Source: Deltaproteobacteria bacterium
Lineage (GTDB): Bacteria > Desulfobacterota > Desulfovibrionia > Desulfovibrionales > Desulfovibrionaceae
Length of the DNA: 46,838 nt
NCBI GenBank assembly: GCA_031275645.1
Contig: JAISOL010000014.1
Location: 1-46,838, forward strand
Reading direction: 5' to 3'
The notes under the pieces were generated by a model that had not been told where the DNA came from, did no database searches, and saw only the letters and a list, made by a program, of their open reading frames with translations. A program made the translations under genes and the position numbers. Shown in pieces: positions 1-8,833 of the stretch (position 1 is the first letter of the stretch; the number at the start of each line of letters is the position of its first letter).

Positions 1-81
1 GCGGTCAATACCAATTTAAGCCGCTTTGCTGTCCAAACCTCAGGTGAACAAACCCCTTTTTATTCCAGCAAGTCTTTGGCC

Positions 82-372
82 TCAGCGGTCTGTTATGCCA
101 TCAAATAGCCAAAGACGAGTGGCCGCCTCATAGGCGGCCCGATCCCGTTCATCCCGCGCGAAACCCGGCACCAGCGGAGCCTTGGAACAACGGCAGTTGA
201 TAAGCTCTCCCGGCTGAATCTTGCGCCCCACCGCCGGATCGTAAAGCCCTTCCGAGAGGTCGAAAACCTTGCCGTGCATCTTCAAATGCGTACTCCGCGG
301 ATCCTTGCTCACTCCGGAGTGTATCCACTTGGCCAGCGTGATCCCCGCTGATTGCATACGCACCCGGCTCAA
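82..372 (-). pseudogene. Phage minor head (MuF/SPP1 gp7-type) protein, C-terminal remnant
   Basis: The frame encodes the tail of a phage head-morphogenesis protein. The stretch KWIHSGVSKDPRSTHLKMHG followed by IQPGELINCRC is the family's C-terminal pattern (a W-x-x-S/T-x-D-x-R-x-x-H core, then P-G-x-x-x-N-C-R-C). These proteins sit at the portal or inside the capsid and are normally several hundred residues long, so only the last ~100 residues remain. The frame is open back to about position 399 without an ATG or ribosome site (the nominal start is TTG), and the sequence beyond is unrelated. No other head gene is beside it. I read it as a prophage remnant truncated at its 5' end. Family assignment is from motif recognition. 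Confidence 0.72.
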
Positions 373-470
373 AGCCTGAAGTCCGCTTCCCTTTCCCTTG
401 CTTTAAGCTCGGAATTGGAGCATCTTGCAGACAAGGTTCAGTTCACTGCGCGCAAAGACAAATTTACGAC

Positions 471-484
471 GAAAAATATTTTTC
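471..484. promoter_or_regulatory. 14-bp perfect palindrome just before the DUF4390 start
   Basis: GAAAAATATTTTTC is a perfect palindrome ending one base before the ATG at 486, exactly where a Shine-Dalgarno would be expected; no purine-rich site is visible there. It could be an operator or an AT-rich unstructured initiation region. Function is not known. Confidence 0.35.
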
Positions 485-485
485 A

Positions 486-1121
486 ATGACCGCATACTCC
501 GCCGAAAAGAAACGGAACAGCTTCTTCCCGGCCGGCAGAATTTTCCTGCCGATCTGCCTGACGGCCCTTCTGTTCTATTGGCTTTGCTCTCCCGGCGCGG
601 CGGCCGCGCCGGAACGCTTTGCCTATGATCCCCCCCGGATTGCGGAACGGGAAGGAATCTTGTATCTTGCCCTCTCCCTGAGCGTGGATAATGAAGACAG
701 CCTGGGCGACCTCCTGCGGGAAGGCGTAAACCTGGAGCTGAAAGTGGAAGTGAGCGTGGAGAGAAAACGCTTCTTCTGGTTCAACGAGGAAATGGCGGAA
801 CTCTCCTTTTCCTCCCAGCTCCGCCACGATCCCCTGACCCGTGAATTCAGGCTCACTCTGTCGGGCAACAGCCAGGTATTCCGGGACGAGCTTTTACGCC
901 GCCTGTTGGCCGGAACCTGGAAAAAGCTGGAATTTCCTCTGCTGGAAAGCTCGCTTTTTGAGAAAGAAGAAGAATATCTGGTGGACATGAACCTCACCCT
1001 CAAACGCACGGAAGTCCCGGTCTGGCTGGAGCGGACCCTGATGTTCTGGACCAGGGATGTGGTTGAACCGGAGCATATTGTCCTGAAATACGCGGTGCAA
1101 GATGGTTCCCTCCCGGAATGA
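486..1121 (+). CDS. DUF4390 exported protein upstream of an NtrY-like kinase
   Basis: A 211-residue protein with an N-terminal hydrophobic segment (about residues 18-36, ending in an AAAA stretch) that looks like a signal peptide or membrane anchor. A compact body follows, rich in beta-type sequence, with FWFNEEMAELSFSSQLRHDP and a WKKLEFPL segment typical of DUF4390. The family's biochemistry is unknown, but it is repeatedly encoded directly before NtrY-type sensor kinases. Here the last 20 nt overlap the kinase frame, which argues for translational coupling and a shared envelope-sensing role (inference). The start is chosen because the signal peptide follows it directly; no clear ribosome site is visible and a palindrome occupies that position. 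Confidence 0.8.
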   Translation: MTAYSAEKKRNSFFPAGRIFLPICLTALLFYWLCSPGAAAAPERFAYDPPRIAEREGILYLALSLSVDNEDSLGDLLREGVNLELKVEVSVERKRFFWFNEEMAELSFSSQLRHDPLTREFRLTLSGNSQVFRDELLRRLLAGTWKKLEFPLLESSLFEKEEEYLVDMNLTLKRTEVPVWLERTLMFWTRDVVEPEHIVLKYAVQDGSLPE

Positions 1122-3363
1122 AACGCGCGGACGCGCCCTGGCGCCCTTTCTGAAGCGTATGCTTTTCCGGGCGCGCCTCCTGCTGAAAAGCGGGGAAGAC
1201 TCCTCCCCGGAACGCCGGCGGCGGCAGCGCGAACTCGCCATAGCGGCGGCGGTATTCGCCGTGACGCTTGTGCTGATCTTCATCCAGCTTCAATACACGG
1301 GCTCCGGTTCCGTTGTCTTCTTCGCCCTTTTCAACCTGAACGCCCTTCTGCTTCTGGGCATACTGTTTGTGGTGCTGCGCAACGCCGCCAAGATGCTGCT
1401 GGAGCGCAAGCAGCGGATTATAGGATCGCGCCTGCAGACCCGCCTGACGCTGGCTATTGTGGCCATGACCATGGTCCCCTGCCTGATCATGTTTCTGGTG
1501 ACAGCCCAGTTTGTCAAACTTTCAGTGGATTTCTGGTTTAAAAGCCAGATCGAAAGCTCCATGGACGCCGCCACCGAACTCGCCGGCGGCTTTATCTCCG
1601 CGGCCGGCAAGCGTTTGCGCGGGCAGGGCGAAAATATCCTGCGGGAAATAGTCGCTCACGGCTACATCTGGGGAGGCCCGCAGATGGACGCGCACCTGAC
1701 GGGCAAAAGCAAAGAATACAACCTGGCGCTGGTCGGCTTTCTGGACAGCGAAAAATTTGAGCGCAACTGGCGCCCGAGCCCGGGAATCGCCAACTCCTGG
1801 CCTTCCGTCAAAGAAAAAATCAACTGGAAGGACCTGCCAACCCAAGGTTACGCTTACTACATAAACGAAACCGACCACGGCGATTTCATGTACGGTCTGC
1901 TCCCCATAAGCGGCGGCAGCGGCGGCTATCTGGCGCTGGGCGAGGAACTGGGACAGGATTTCCAGAAAAAACTCGATCTTATAAGCAGGGGTTCCAACGA
2001 GTACAAGCAGTTAAACAATCTGAAAAGCCACCTCAAGGCCATGCTTTACCTCACTCTGAGCATACTCACCGCTCTCATCATGCTTTCCATCATCTGGTTC
2101 GCCTTCAAGGCGGTCAAGGGCATCACGGAACCCGTCGCGGCCCTGGTGAACGCCACGGAGAAACTGGCCAGTGGCGAGGAAGACGTGCGCATTGAGGATA
2201 ATTCCAGCGACGAAATGGGCATTCTGGTGACGGCCTTCAACCGCATGGCCCTGGAAATCATTGACAAACGCCGCGAATTGACGGAAACCAACGCTCTCCT
2301 CAGCCAGCAGAACCTGGTGCTGGATCAGCAGCGCCAGTATGTGGAAACCGTGCTGGACAATCTGGCGGCCGGAGTCATTTCTTTTGACGCCGGCTGGAAC
2401 ATCACCAAAGCCAACCGGGCGGCCTGCCAGATTCTGGGACGGCTTCCGGAGGAAATACTGGGGCGGCATATCCGCGACTTCATGGATGAAAACGAATTGC
2501 GCTCAGTGGCGGCAATCGCCTCCGTCCTGGCCGGCAACCCGCGGACTCCCTTGCAGCGTCAGGTGCGCTACCAGAGCGGGGGGCGTGAATTGAACCTGCT
2601 GGTCACCGTGGCCGGACTGGCCTCTTCCCCCGGCAACCCTTCGGGAGCGGTGGCTGTTTTCGAAGACGTGACGGAACTGGAAAAAATGCAGCGCCTGGCC
2701 GCCTGGCGGGAAGTCGCCAGACGCATAGCCCATGAAATAAAAAATCCCCTCACCCCCATCAAGCTTTCCGCCCAGCGCCTGGAAAAGAGATTTGCCGGCA
2801 CGGTGCGGGATCCCGTGCTGATCCAGAGCACCCAGCTCATCGTGCGGCAGGTGGAACAATTGCAGGATATGGTGCAGGAGTTCTCCTCCTTCGCCAAAAT
2901 GCCGGAAATCAGGCTGAAACGCGGACGCCTGGAACCCATACTCACCGACTTGTTCAACATGTTCCAGGGCAGTTTTCCCGCCATACGCTGGGAAATCGAT
3001 CTCCCCGTGGATCTGCCGGATTTGAGCATGGATGAAACCGCCCTGTACCGCGCCTTCCTCAACCTCTTCACCAATGCCGCCGAGGCCCTGGACAAGACGG
3101 AACACCCCGCGGTTTTCGTAAAGGCGCGCGCCGACAAGACGCTGCGCCTCCTGCGCGTTGAAATAGGCGATAACGGACCGGATCTGCTTACGGACGAGGA
3201 GCGCGCGCGCCTGTTCGAACCCTATTTTTCGCGCAAAAAGGGCGGAACCGGACTGGGGCTGACCATAGTCCGCTCCATCATTACCGCCCACCGCGGCTAT
3301 GCGCGCGTCTCCAGCCTGGAGAACGGCGGCACGCTGTTCACGGTGGAACTGCCTTTGGAATAA
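1102..3363 (+). CDS. ntrY: NtrY-like membrane sensor histidine kinase
   Basis: A 753-residue sensor kinase of the NtrY/nitrogen-regulation family. Three membrane segments lie near residues 45-63, 71-92 and 114-135, then a periplasmic or extracytoplasmic region to about 312, a fourth membrane segment (about 315-336), HAMP (to about 390), PAS (about 415-525), the HisKA dimerisation domain with phospho-acceptor H544 in RRIAHEIKNPLTPIKLSAQR, and a HATPase domain with N box (NAAEAL, N658), G1 (DNGPD) and G2 (GGTGLGLTI). It should autophosphorylate and pass phosphate to an NtrX-type sigma-54 activator, but no response regulator follows; the next gene is folD. The start overlaps the DUF4390 gene by 20 nt. 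A later ATG at 1159 is possible because the first ~20 residues are not needed for any domain. The signal sensed is unknown. Confidence 0.93.
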   Translation: MVPSRNETRGRALAPFLKRMLFRARLLLKSGEDSSPERRRRQRELAIAAAVFAVTLVLIFIQLQYTGSGSVVFFALFNLNALLLLGILFVVLRNAAKMLLERKQRIIGSRLQTRLTLAIVAMTMVPCLIMFLVTAQFVKLSVDFWFKSQIESSMDAATELAGGFISAAGKRLRGQGENILREIVAHGYIWGGPQMDAHLTGKSKEYNLALVGFLDSEKFERNWRPSPGIANSWPSVKEKINWKDLPTQGYAYYINETDHGDFMYGLLPISGGSGGYLALGEELGQDFQKKLDLISRGSNEYKQLNNLKSHLKAMLYLTLSILTALIMLSIIWFAFKAVKGITEPVAALVNATEKLASGEEDVRIEDNSSDEMGILVTAFNRMALEIIDKRRELTETNALLSQQNLVLDQQRQYVETVLDNLAAGVISFDAGWNITKANRAACQILGRLPEEILGRHIRDFMDENELRSVAAIASVLAGNPRTPLQRQVRYQSGGRELNLLVTVAGLASSPGNPSGAVAVFEDVTELEKMQRLAAWREVARRIAHEIKNPLTPIKLSAQRLEKRFAGTVRDPVLIQSTQLIVRQVEQLQDMVQEFSSFAKMPEIRLKRGRLEPILTDLFNMFQGSFPAIRWEIDLPVDLPDLSMDETALYRAFLNLFTNAAEALDKTEHPAVFVKARADKTLRLLRVEIGDNGPDLLTDEERARLFEPYFSRKKGGTGLGLTIVRSIITAHRGYARVSSLENGGTLFTVELPLE

Positions 3364-3394
3364 AACGGAACTATAGAACCTGCCCCGGAGAATC

Positions 3395-4261
3395 ATGATG
3401 ATACTGGACGGAAAGGCCGCGGCTCTGAAAATACGCGCGCGCTTGCGGGAGGAGGTAGAAAACCTCCGCCCCCTTCTCGGGCGGGAGCCCGGCCTGGCGG
3501 TAATCCTGGCCGGAGACGACCCTTCCTCGCGGATTTACGTGCGCAACAAGCGGCAAGCCTGCGCGGAAGCGGGCTGCCGTTCCCTGCTTTACGAACTTCC
3601 CGCCTCCCTCGGGCAAGCGGAGATGGAAAGGCTGGTGGACGAGCTTAACGCCAGGGAGGAGGTGGACGGCATACTCATACAGTTGCCCCTGCCCCCAGGA
3701 CTGGACAGTCTGAAACTGCTCGAACGCATAGCCCCCTCCAAGGATGTGGACGGCTTTCACCCGCAGAACATGGGACGCCTCGCTCTCGGGCTGCCCGGAC
3801 TCCGCCCCTGCACCCCCGCCGGAGTAATGGAGCTTCTGCGGCTCCACGGCCTCTCCCCCCAGGGCAAAAAAGCCGTGGTGGTGGGACGCAGCAACATCGT
3901 GGGCAAACCCCTGGCGCTCATGCTCGAAGCCGACGGGCCCCAGGGCAACGCCACGGTCACCCTTTGCCATTCCCATACTCCGGATATAAAAAAGGAATGC
4001 CTGCGGGCGGATTTCATCTTCCTGGCGCTGGGACGGCCGCAATGGCTGAAAGCGGATATGGTGAAGGAAGGAGCCGTGGTGGTGGATATAGGCATAACCC
4101 GCACCGATCTGGGATTGAAAGGCGATTGCGACTTTGACGCCCTGTTGCCCAAAGTGCGGGCCATCACTCCCGTGCCCGGAGGAATAGGCCCCATGACCAT
4201 AGCCATGCTCCTGCGCAATACCCTGCAAGCCTGCATTCTGCGCGCGGGCGGAGCGCCCTGA
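3395..4261 (+). CDS. folD: Bifunctional methylene-THF dehydrogenase/methenyl-THF cyclohydrolase FolD
   Basis: A 288-residue cytosolic enzyme that interconverts 5,10-methylene-THF, 5,10-methenyl-THF and 10-formyl-THF with NADP(H), supplying one-carbon units for purines and, in acetogenic-type metabolism, the methyl branch. Hallmarks are YVRNKRQACAEAG (substrate and catalytic Lys region), DGILIQLPLP, PCTPAGVMELL, the Rossmann motif GRSNIVGKPLALML and the C-terminal ITPVPGGIGPMTIAML. Length is as usual for FolD. A purine-rich site (ccccggag) precedes tandem ATGs at 3395 and 3398, so the start may be one residue later. It follows the kinase by 31 nt and may be cotranscribed with it. Confidence 0.97.
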   Translation: MMILDGKAAALKIRARLREEVENLRPLLGREPGLAVILAGDDPSSRIYVRNKRQACAEAGCRSLLYELPASLGQAEMERLVDELNAREEVDGILIQLPLPPGLDSLKLLERIAPSKDVDGFHPQNMGRLALGLPGLRPCTPAGVMELLRLHGLSPQGKKAVVVGRSNIVGKPLALMLEADGPQGNATVTLCHSHTPDIKKECLRADFIFLALGRPQWLKADMVKEGAVVVDIGITRTDLGLKGDCDFDALLPKVRAITPVPGGIGPMTIAMLLRNTLQACILRAGGAP

Positions 4262-4286
4262 AAAAACCGATCCGCGCCGCGCGCTC

Positions 4287-4316
4287 TTGTTATGATGCCT
4301 GTTCCTGTTGTATATC
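4287..4316 (+). promoter_or_regulatory. Candidate sigma-70 promoter for the small exported protein
   Basis: TTGTTA (4287-4292), an 18-nt spacer, then TATATC (4311-4316). It lies between folD and the start chosen at 4352 and supports that start over the upstream in-frame ATG at 4292. Moderate match only. Confidence 0.38.
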
Positions 4317-4351
4317 TGCCTGAGCGCCGCAAAAAGAGGATATACGTTTTG

Positions 4352-4759
4352 ATGAAAAAATACATCCGGACAGCCTTCTTCTCCCTGATTCTTCTCTCCC
4401 CGCGGGCGCTGGCCGCGGACAATCTGGAAAGACTGGACGGCTACTGGCAATGCGATGCCGAGAGCGCCATCGAATTAATGAGGCCGGGCATCGGGGACGA
4501 AAAAGAACTGGATATGCTGCGGGAGATTTTTGCGGCCATAGGCTTTTCCGTCGCGGCCAAAGACAGAATCCTCGTCCTGAGCGCGGCGGAAGAAAACGAG
4601 ACTTCGCCCTTCGCCATCGTTTCCGATGCGGGCGAAACCCTGGTGCTGATCAAGGATGACGAGGAAACCCTGGTCATCACCTTTGAAGGCGACGACCGGC
4701 TGATTCTGACGGAAGACGGCGAAAAAACGCCGGGCGTGCCTTTCCGGCGCGTAAAATAG
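4352..4759 (+). CDS. Small exported lipocalin-like hypothetical protein
   Basis: A 135-residue protein with a clear signal peptide: MKKYIRTAFFSLILL, then an ALA-A cleavage-like site near residue 20. The mature part (about 115 residues) begins with LERLDGYWQCD and alternates short beta-type stretches (ILVLSA, LVLIKDDEETLVITF, RLILTED), resembling small lipocalin-like or copper-resistance-like beta barrels, but I cannot assign a family. The start at 4352 is preferred over 4292 because an aagagga site lies 11 nt upstream and the signal peptide begins directly there. It sits alone between folD and ackA. Periplasmic location is inferred from the signal peptide. Confidence 0.7.
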   Translation: MKKYIRTAFFSLILLSPRALAADNLERLDGYWQCDAESAIELMRPGIGDEKELDMLREIFAAIGFSVAAKDRILVLSAAEENETSPFAIVSDAGETLVLIKDDEETLVITFEGDDRLILTEDGEKTPGVPFRRVK

Positions 4760-4793
4760 GCGGAAACACATACCTTTTACCTCAGGAAAAAAC

Positions 4794-6005
4794 ATGATCG
4801 TTTTAGTAGTAAACTGCGGAAGTTCTTCTTTTAAATATCAGCTTCTCGACATGGATACGGGCAAACCTCTCTGCTCCGGCCTGGTGGAACGCATTGGAGA
4901 ATCCTCAAGCCCTTTTTCCCATAAAAAATACGCGGGAAGCGAAAGCCTGAGTTTCAAAAAGGAGGATTCCTACGCGGATCACAGCGCCGCCTTCCAGGCC
5001 GTGCTGGCTATGCTCACCCACCCCGAGCACGGCTCCATCTCCAGAGTGGAGGACATCAAAGCCATAGGACACCGCGTAGTGCACGGGGGAGAACTACTGA
5101 CCCGCGCCTGCGTGGTGGGCGAAGAGGAAAAGGAAAAAATCCGCCTTCTCGTCCCCATGGCTCCTCTGCATAACCCGGCCTGCCTGCAGGGCATTGAAGT
5201 GGCCCAGACCTTTTGTTCCCACGCCCCTTCCGTGGCCGTGTTCGATACCGAATTTCATTCCACCATGCCGCCCAGAGCCTTCCGTTACGGACTGCCGCAA
5301 AAGTTCTATACCGATTTCGGAATACGCCGTTACGGCTTTCACGGAACTTCGCACAAGTACGTCAGCCGCAAGGCGGCCGAATTCCTGCGCCTCCCTCCGG
5401 AAAATCTCAACCTGATCACCTGCCACCTGGGCAACGGCTGTTCCCTGACCGCCGTTCAGGGCGGGAAGAGCATAGACACCACCATGGGCCTCACTCCCCT
5501 GCCCGGTCCTCTCATGGGGACGCGTTGCGGCGACATAGACCCGGCCATAATACCCTTTCTGGCCGCCAAAGGCTACGCCCCGGCCGAAATCGACCGCATA
5601 CTGAACAAAGAAAGCGGGCTCAAGGGCATCTGCGGACTCAACGACCTGCGCGACGTGCACGCCGCCAGAGAAAAAGGCGACGCGCGGGCCGAGCTGGCTT
5701 TTGAAATGCTCTGCTACAGCATACGGAGGCAGATCGGCGCCTTGTGGGCCTGCCTGGGGCGCACCGACGCTCTGGTCTTTACCGCCGGCATAGGCGAAAA
5801 CGACTCCGAACTGCGCCAGAAGTGCCTGCAGGGGCTGGAAAGATGGGGAGTCTCCCTGGACCAGGCCAAGAACTCCGTTCGTTCTCCGGAGGCCCGCCGC
5901 ATCAGCAAGGATGACTCCAAAGTGCAGGTTCTGATAATTCCCACCAACGAAGAACTGGAAATCGCCCGCAGCGCCCTGCTGGCACTGGAAAAAGACGGAA
6001 TCTGA
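4794..6005 (+). CDS. ackA: Acetate kinase
   Basis: A 403-residue enzyme of the ASKHA fold that converts acetyl phosphate plus ADP to acetate plus ATP, the substrate-level phosphorylation step of fermentative or sulfate-reducing lactate/pyruvate oxidation. Signatures are VNCGSSSFKYQLL at the N terminus, RYGFHGTSHKYVS, CHLGNGCS, the MGTRCGDIDP loop and FTAGIGEND near the C terminus, in the usual order and total length. A caggaa site precedes the ATG. No phosphotransacetylase gene is in the window; the gene 14 nt downstream resembles the N-terminal domain of long Pta proteins, and the two are probably one transcript. Confidence 0.98.
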   Translation: MIVLVVNCGSSSFKYQLLDMDTGKPLCSGLVERIGESSSPFSHKKYAGSESLSFKKEDSYADHSAAFQAVLAMLTHPEHGSISRVEDIKAIGHRVVHGGELLTRACVVGEEEKEKIRLLVPMAPLHNPACLQGIEVAQTFCSHAPSVAVFDTEFHSTMPPRAFRYGLPQKFYTDFGIRRYGFHGTSHKYVSRKAAEFLRLPPENLNLITCHLGNGCSLTAVQGGKSIDTTMGLTPLPGPLMGTRCGDIDPAIIPFLAAKGYAPAEIDRILNKESGLKGICGLNDLRDVHAAREKGDARAELAFEMLCYSIRRQIGALWACLGRTDALVFTAGIGENDSELRQKCLQGLERWGVSLDQAKNSVRSPEARRISKDDSKVQVLIIPTNEELEIARSALLALEKDGI

Positions 6006-6019
6006 CGAGGAGGGGGCTC

Positions 6020-7147
6020 ATGCCGGGCTTGTATATCATATCCACCCAACCCAGAGCCGGGAAAACCCTTCTTGCCTGCTCTCTGGGCGTTATTCTGCGC
6101 AAACGCGGCTACAGAACAGGCTACATGAAGCCTCTGGGAGCCGTCCTCAAGCGGGTGGAAGCCGGCAACGGCGACGCCTATGCCCTGACCGTGCAGGAAG
6201 TGCTGGGACAGGACGCCCTGCCGGAAGATCTGACCCCGGTGATGATCCCTTCCTGGACTTCCCTGCCGGCGACGCGGGACCACGGCCATGCCGGGCGCAA
6301 TCTGGAAGCGGTAAAAAAAGCCTACTCCGGCATAGCCGAGGGCAAGGACCTCATGCTGATTAACGGAACCCAGGCCGCGCCCTTTTCCGGCAGCTTCGCC
6401 GGGCTGGATACGCTGAGCCTGACCAGGGAGCTGAAACTGCACGTTCTTCTGGTGGAGCGGTACGACAACGGGATCAACTATGACTCCCTGATCTTCATGC
6501 GCCGCCTGCTGGGCGAAAAAATGGCCGGAGTGGTCATAAACGACATTCCGGAAGCCGACCGCAACGCCGTGGCCGGTGTCCTGCTTCCCTTTCTGGAGCA
6601 GAACGGGATTCCCACCCTGGGAATGATCGCGCACGACCAGAGGCTGAACAGCATACGCAGCCTGGATCTGGCCTATGCCCTGGAAGGGCGCATTGTCGCG
6701 GGCAACAACAATTCCTCCAATCTGGTGGAGGGCTTCATCATTTGTACCATGCAGATGGAGCGCTTCATCGTGAATCTGAGGGCCAATCCGCGCCGGGCCG
6801 TCATTGTGGGAGGCGACAGGGCGGATCTGCAACTGGCCGCCCTGCAGGCCCGGGCGCCCTGCCTCATCCTGACCGGGAACATAGGCCCGCATGAGCTGAT
6901 CCGCGCCAAGGCCGAAGAGATCGGCATCCCGCTGATTGTCTCCAAAGACGACGGCTACCACATAGCCCGCCGCATGTCCCGCATCATGAGCGGGCAGAAA
7001 TTTCAGGATCTCTGCCAGATCCGCGCCGGAGTCTCCCTGGTGGAAAAATCCCTGGACGCGGAAAAGCTGATCCGGGCCTGCTTCGGCCCGGCCATGCCCA
7101 CCCCCTCGGCCCCTCCTTCCCGGCGGGAGAGCCGGGATAACGCCTGA
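6020..7147 (+). CDS. BioD-like/DRTGG-domain protein (Pta N-terminal-like)
   Basis: A 375-residue protein whose N-terminal half is a dethiobiotin-synthetase-like P-loop domain (STQPRAGKTLLACSLG near residue 8, RTGYMKPLGAV near 35) and whose C-terminal half resembles a DRTGG regulatory domain (about residues 225-335, including RAVIVGGDRADLQLAAL and LILTGNIGP). This is the architecture of the N-terminal part of long phosphotransacetylases without the catalytic phosphotransacetylase domain. It lies 14 nt after ackA behind a strong gaggaggggg site, so a role sensing nucleotides or tuning the acetate pathway is likely but unproven. The last ~20 residues (PSAPPSRRESRDNA) look disordered. Confidence 0.85.
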   Translation: MPGLYIISTQPRAGKTLLACSLGVILRKRGYRTGYMKPLGAVLKRVEAGNGDAYALTVQEVLGQDALPEDLTPVMIPSWTSLPATRDHGHAGRNLEAVKKAYSGIAEGKDLMLINGTQAAPFSGSFAGLDTLSLTRELKLHVLLVERYDNGINYDSLIFMRRLLGEKMAGVVINDIPEADRNAVAGVLLPFLEQNGIPTLGMIAHDQRLNSIRSLDLAYALEGRIVAGNNNSSNLVEGFIICTMQMERFIVNLRANPRRAVIVGGDRADLQLAALQARAPCLILTGNIGPHELIRAKAEEIGIPLIVSKDDGYHIARRMSRIMSGQKFQDLCQIRAGVSLVEKSLDAEKLIRACFGPAMPTPSAPPSRRESRDNA

Positions 7148-7180
7148 TCCCGAAAATCGGCGAAATATTCCGGCACTCCC

Positions 7181-8833
7181 ATGTATATTTCCGATCCCTT
7201 GTTCTCTCCCCTGCCCGCTCCGGACGAAACGGCCGCCTGGGACAGCCTGGCGGAAAAGGAATATGCCCTGCCCGGGCTGCTCCTGATGGAAAACGCCGGA
7301 CGCGCGGCCTTCGAACTCCTCAAGGCGGAGCACGGCCTGCGCCCCGGCCTGGAGGCGCTGGTGCTGGCCGGCAAAGGCAACAACGGGGGGGACGGTCTGG
7401 TTCTCGCCCGCTATCTGCACAACGCCGGCTGTCTGGTCACGGCGCTGACCCTGGGGCCGGAGGAAAGTTATCGCGACGCGGCCCTGGCCCATTACCGGGC
7501 GGCCAAGGCGGCCGGGGTGCGCCTGGCCGTTATTCCGCGGCCATACGCGGCCCCCGAGACGGAGCTGCTGGTGGACGCCCTTCTGGGCACGGGCTTTCAG
7601 GGCCCGCTGCGCGGGCCGCTGCCGGAACTGATCTCCAGCATAAACAACCTGCGCGGAGCCTGGGTCTGCTCCCTGGATATTCCCTCCGGGCTGAACGCCC
7701 TGAACGGGCTCCCGGAACCCTGCGCGGTCAGGGCCTCTCTCACGGCCGCCCTGGCCGCGCCCAAACCCGGACTTTGCCTGCCCTGGGCAAGACCCTATAC
7801 CGGCCGCCTCCGCGTCCTGGACATAGGGCTGCCCCCGGCGCTGCTCCAGGCCAGCCCGCCGGCCCGCCGACTGGTGCGCCCGCGGCCCGGCCTGCTCCCC
7901 AAAACTTTTCCCTACGCCCATAAAGGACAAAAAGGCCGGGTTCTGGTCATAGGAGGCTCCAGCGGCCTTAGCGGCGCGCCTCTGCTCAGCGCCCTGGGCG
8001 CGGCCCGCGCCGGAGTGGGCCTCGTGAGCATAGCCTCTCCCGCCCCCTGCTGCCGGGATTTTCAGAAGGAATACCCGGAAATCATGACTTTGCCCCTGAA
8101 AGCCGAAAATTGGACGGAAGTCTGCTCCGGCCCCGTTCTGCGGGATCTGCTGGATTTAATCTCCGGCCTGCCCGATCACTCCGCCCTGGCGCTGGGGCCC
8201 GGGCTAGGGCGGGAAGAGGCCGTCGCCGCGCTGGTGCGGGCCGTGCTGAGCCTTAAGCGGCGCCCGCCTCTGGTGCTGGACGCCGACGGCCTGCGCCATT
8301 GCAGGGCCGTTCCGGCCGCCGCGGCCGAAGAGCCTTTTATCTCCCTGGATGCGCTGCGGGAAGACGACGTGCTCACCCCCCATCCGGCGGAGATAATCCG
8401 GCTGCTCTCCGGGACGACCCAGGCAGGGGCGGCGCTGAACCCCGCCTCCGGAAAGCCCTTCAGCAGCGGAGACCTGTGCGGGCAGGAAGCCCGCGAAGCC
8501 GCTCTCTCCCTGGCAATCTCCCATACTCGGGCCACCGTGCTGCTCAAAGGTCCGGGAACTCTCGTCGCCCGCCGGGGTCGCCCCCTGAGCCTGATCGCCT
8601 GCGCGGAATCCAATCTGGCGGTGGGCGGCAGCGGAGACATTCTCACCGGACTTGTCGCCGCCCTGCTGGCCCGCCGGCCCCTGCCGGATTCCGGCGGCGA
8701 AAGCATAGCCGCCCTGGGCGCCTACCTCCATGCCAGAGCGGGGAAAATCTGCGCCCGCGCCTATCCCGCCGGGGGAAACCTGGCCTCGGACATAGCGGAA
8801 GCCATTCCCGCGGCCCTGAGAGAAACGGCATGA
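7181..8833 (+). CDS. nnr: Bifunctional NAD(P)HX epimerase/ADP-dependent dehydratase
   Basis: A 550-residue two-domain repair enzyme. The N-terminal epimerase domain (about 1-215) carries GKGNNGGDGLVLARYL, VDALLGTGFQGPLRGP and SLDIPSGLNALNG. The C-terminal ribokinase-like dehydratase domain (about 235-548) carries VIGGSSGLSGAPLLSALGA, LGPGLGREEA, LVLDADGL, LTPHPAE and VGGSGDILTGLVAALLA. Together they convert both epimers of hydrated NAD(P)H back to NAD(P)H at the expense of ADP. The gene overlaps tsaE by four bases (ATGA), the same nnr-tsaE pairing found in enterobacteria. The ribosome site is weak, so the exact start is less sure than the function. Confidence 0.96.
   Translation: MYISDPLFSPLPAPDETAAWDSLAEKEYALPGLLLMENAGRAAFELLKAEHGLRPGLEALVLAGKGNNGGDGLVLARYLHNAGCLVTALTLGPEESYRDAALAHYRAAKAAGVRLAVIPRPYAAPETELLVDALLGTGFQGPLRGPLPELISSINNLRGAWVCSLDIPSGLNALNGLPEPCAVRASLTAALAAPKPGLCLPWARPYTGRLRVLDIGLPPALLQASPPARRLVRPRPGLLPKTFPYAHKGQKGRVLVIGGSSGLSGAPLLSALGAARAGVGLVSIASPAPCCRDFQKEYPEIMTLPLKAENWTEVCSGPVLRDLLDLISGLPDHSALALGPGLGREEAVAALVRAVLSLKRRPPLVLDADGLRHCRAVPAAAAEEPFISLDALREDDVLTPHPAEIIRLLSGTTQAGAALNPASGKPFSSGDLCGQEAREAALSLAISHTRATVLLKGPGTLVARRGRPLSLIACAESNLAVGGSGDILTGLVAALLARRPLPDSGGESIAALGAYLHARAGKICARAYPAGGNLASDIAEAIPAALRETA

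Noticed and set aside
425-628. 67-codon plus-strand frame overlapping the DUF4390 start
   Set aside because: Different frame from the supported gene and no family features.
5714-7930. 738-residue minus-strand frame opposite ackA, the BioD-like gene and nnr
   Set aside because: GC-skew shadow; three well-identified genes occupy the other strand.
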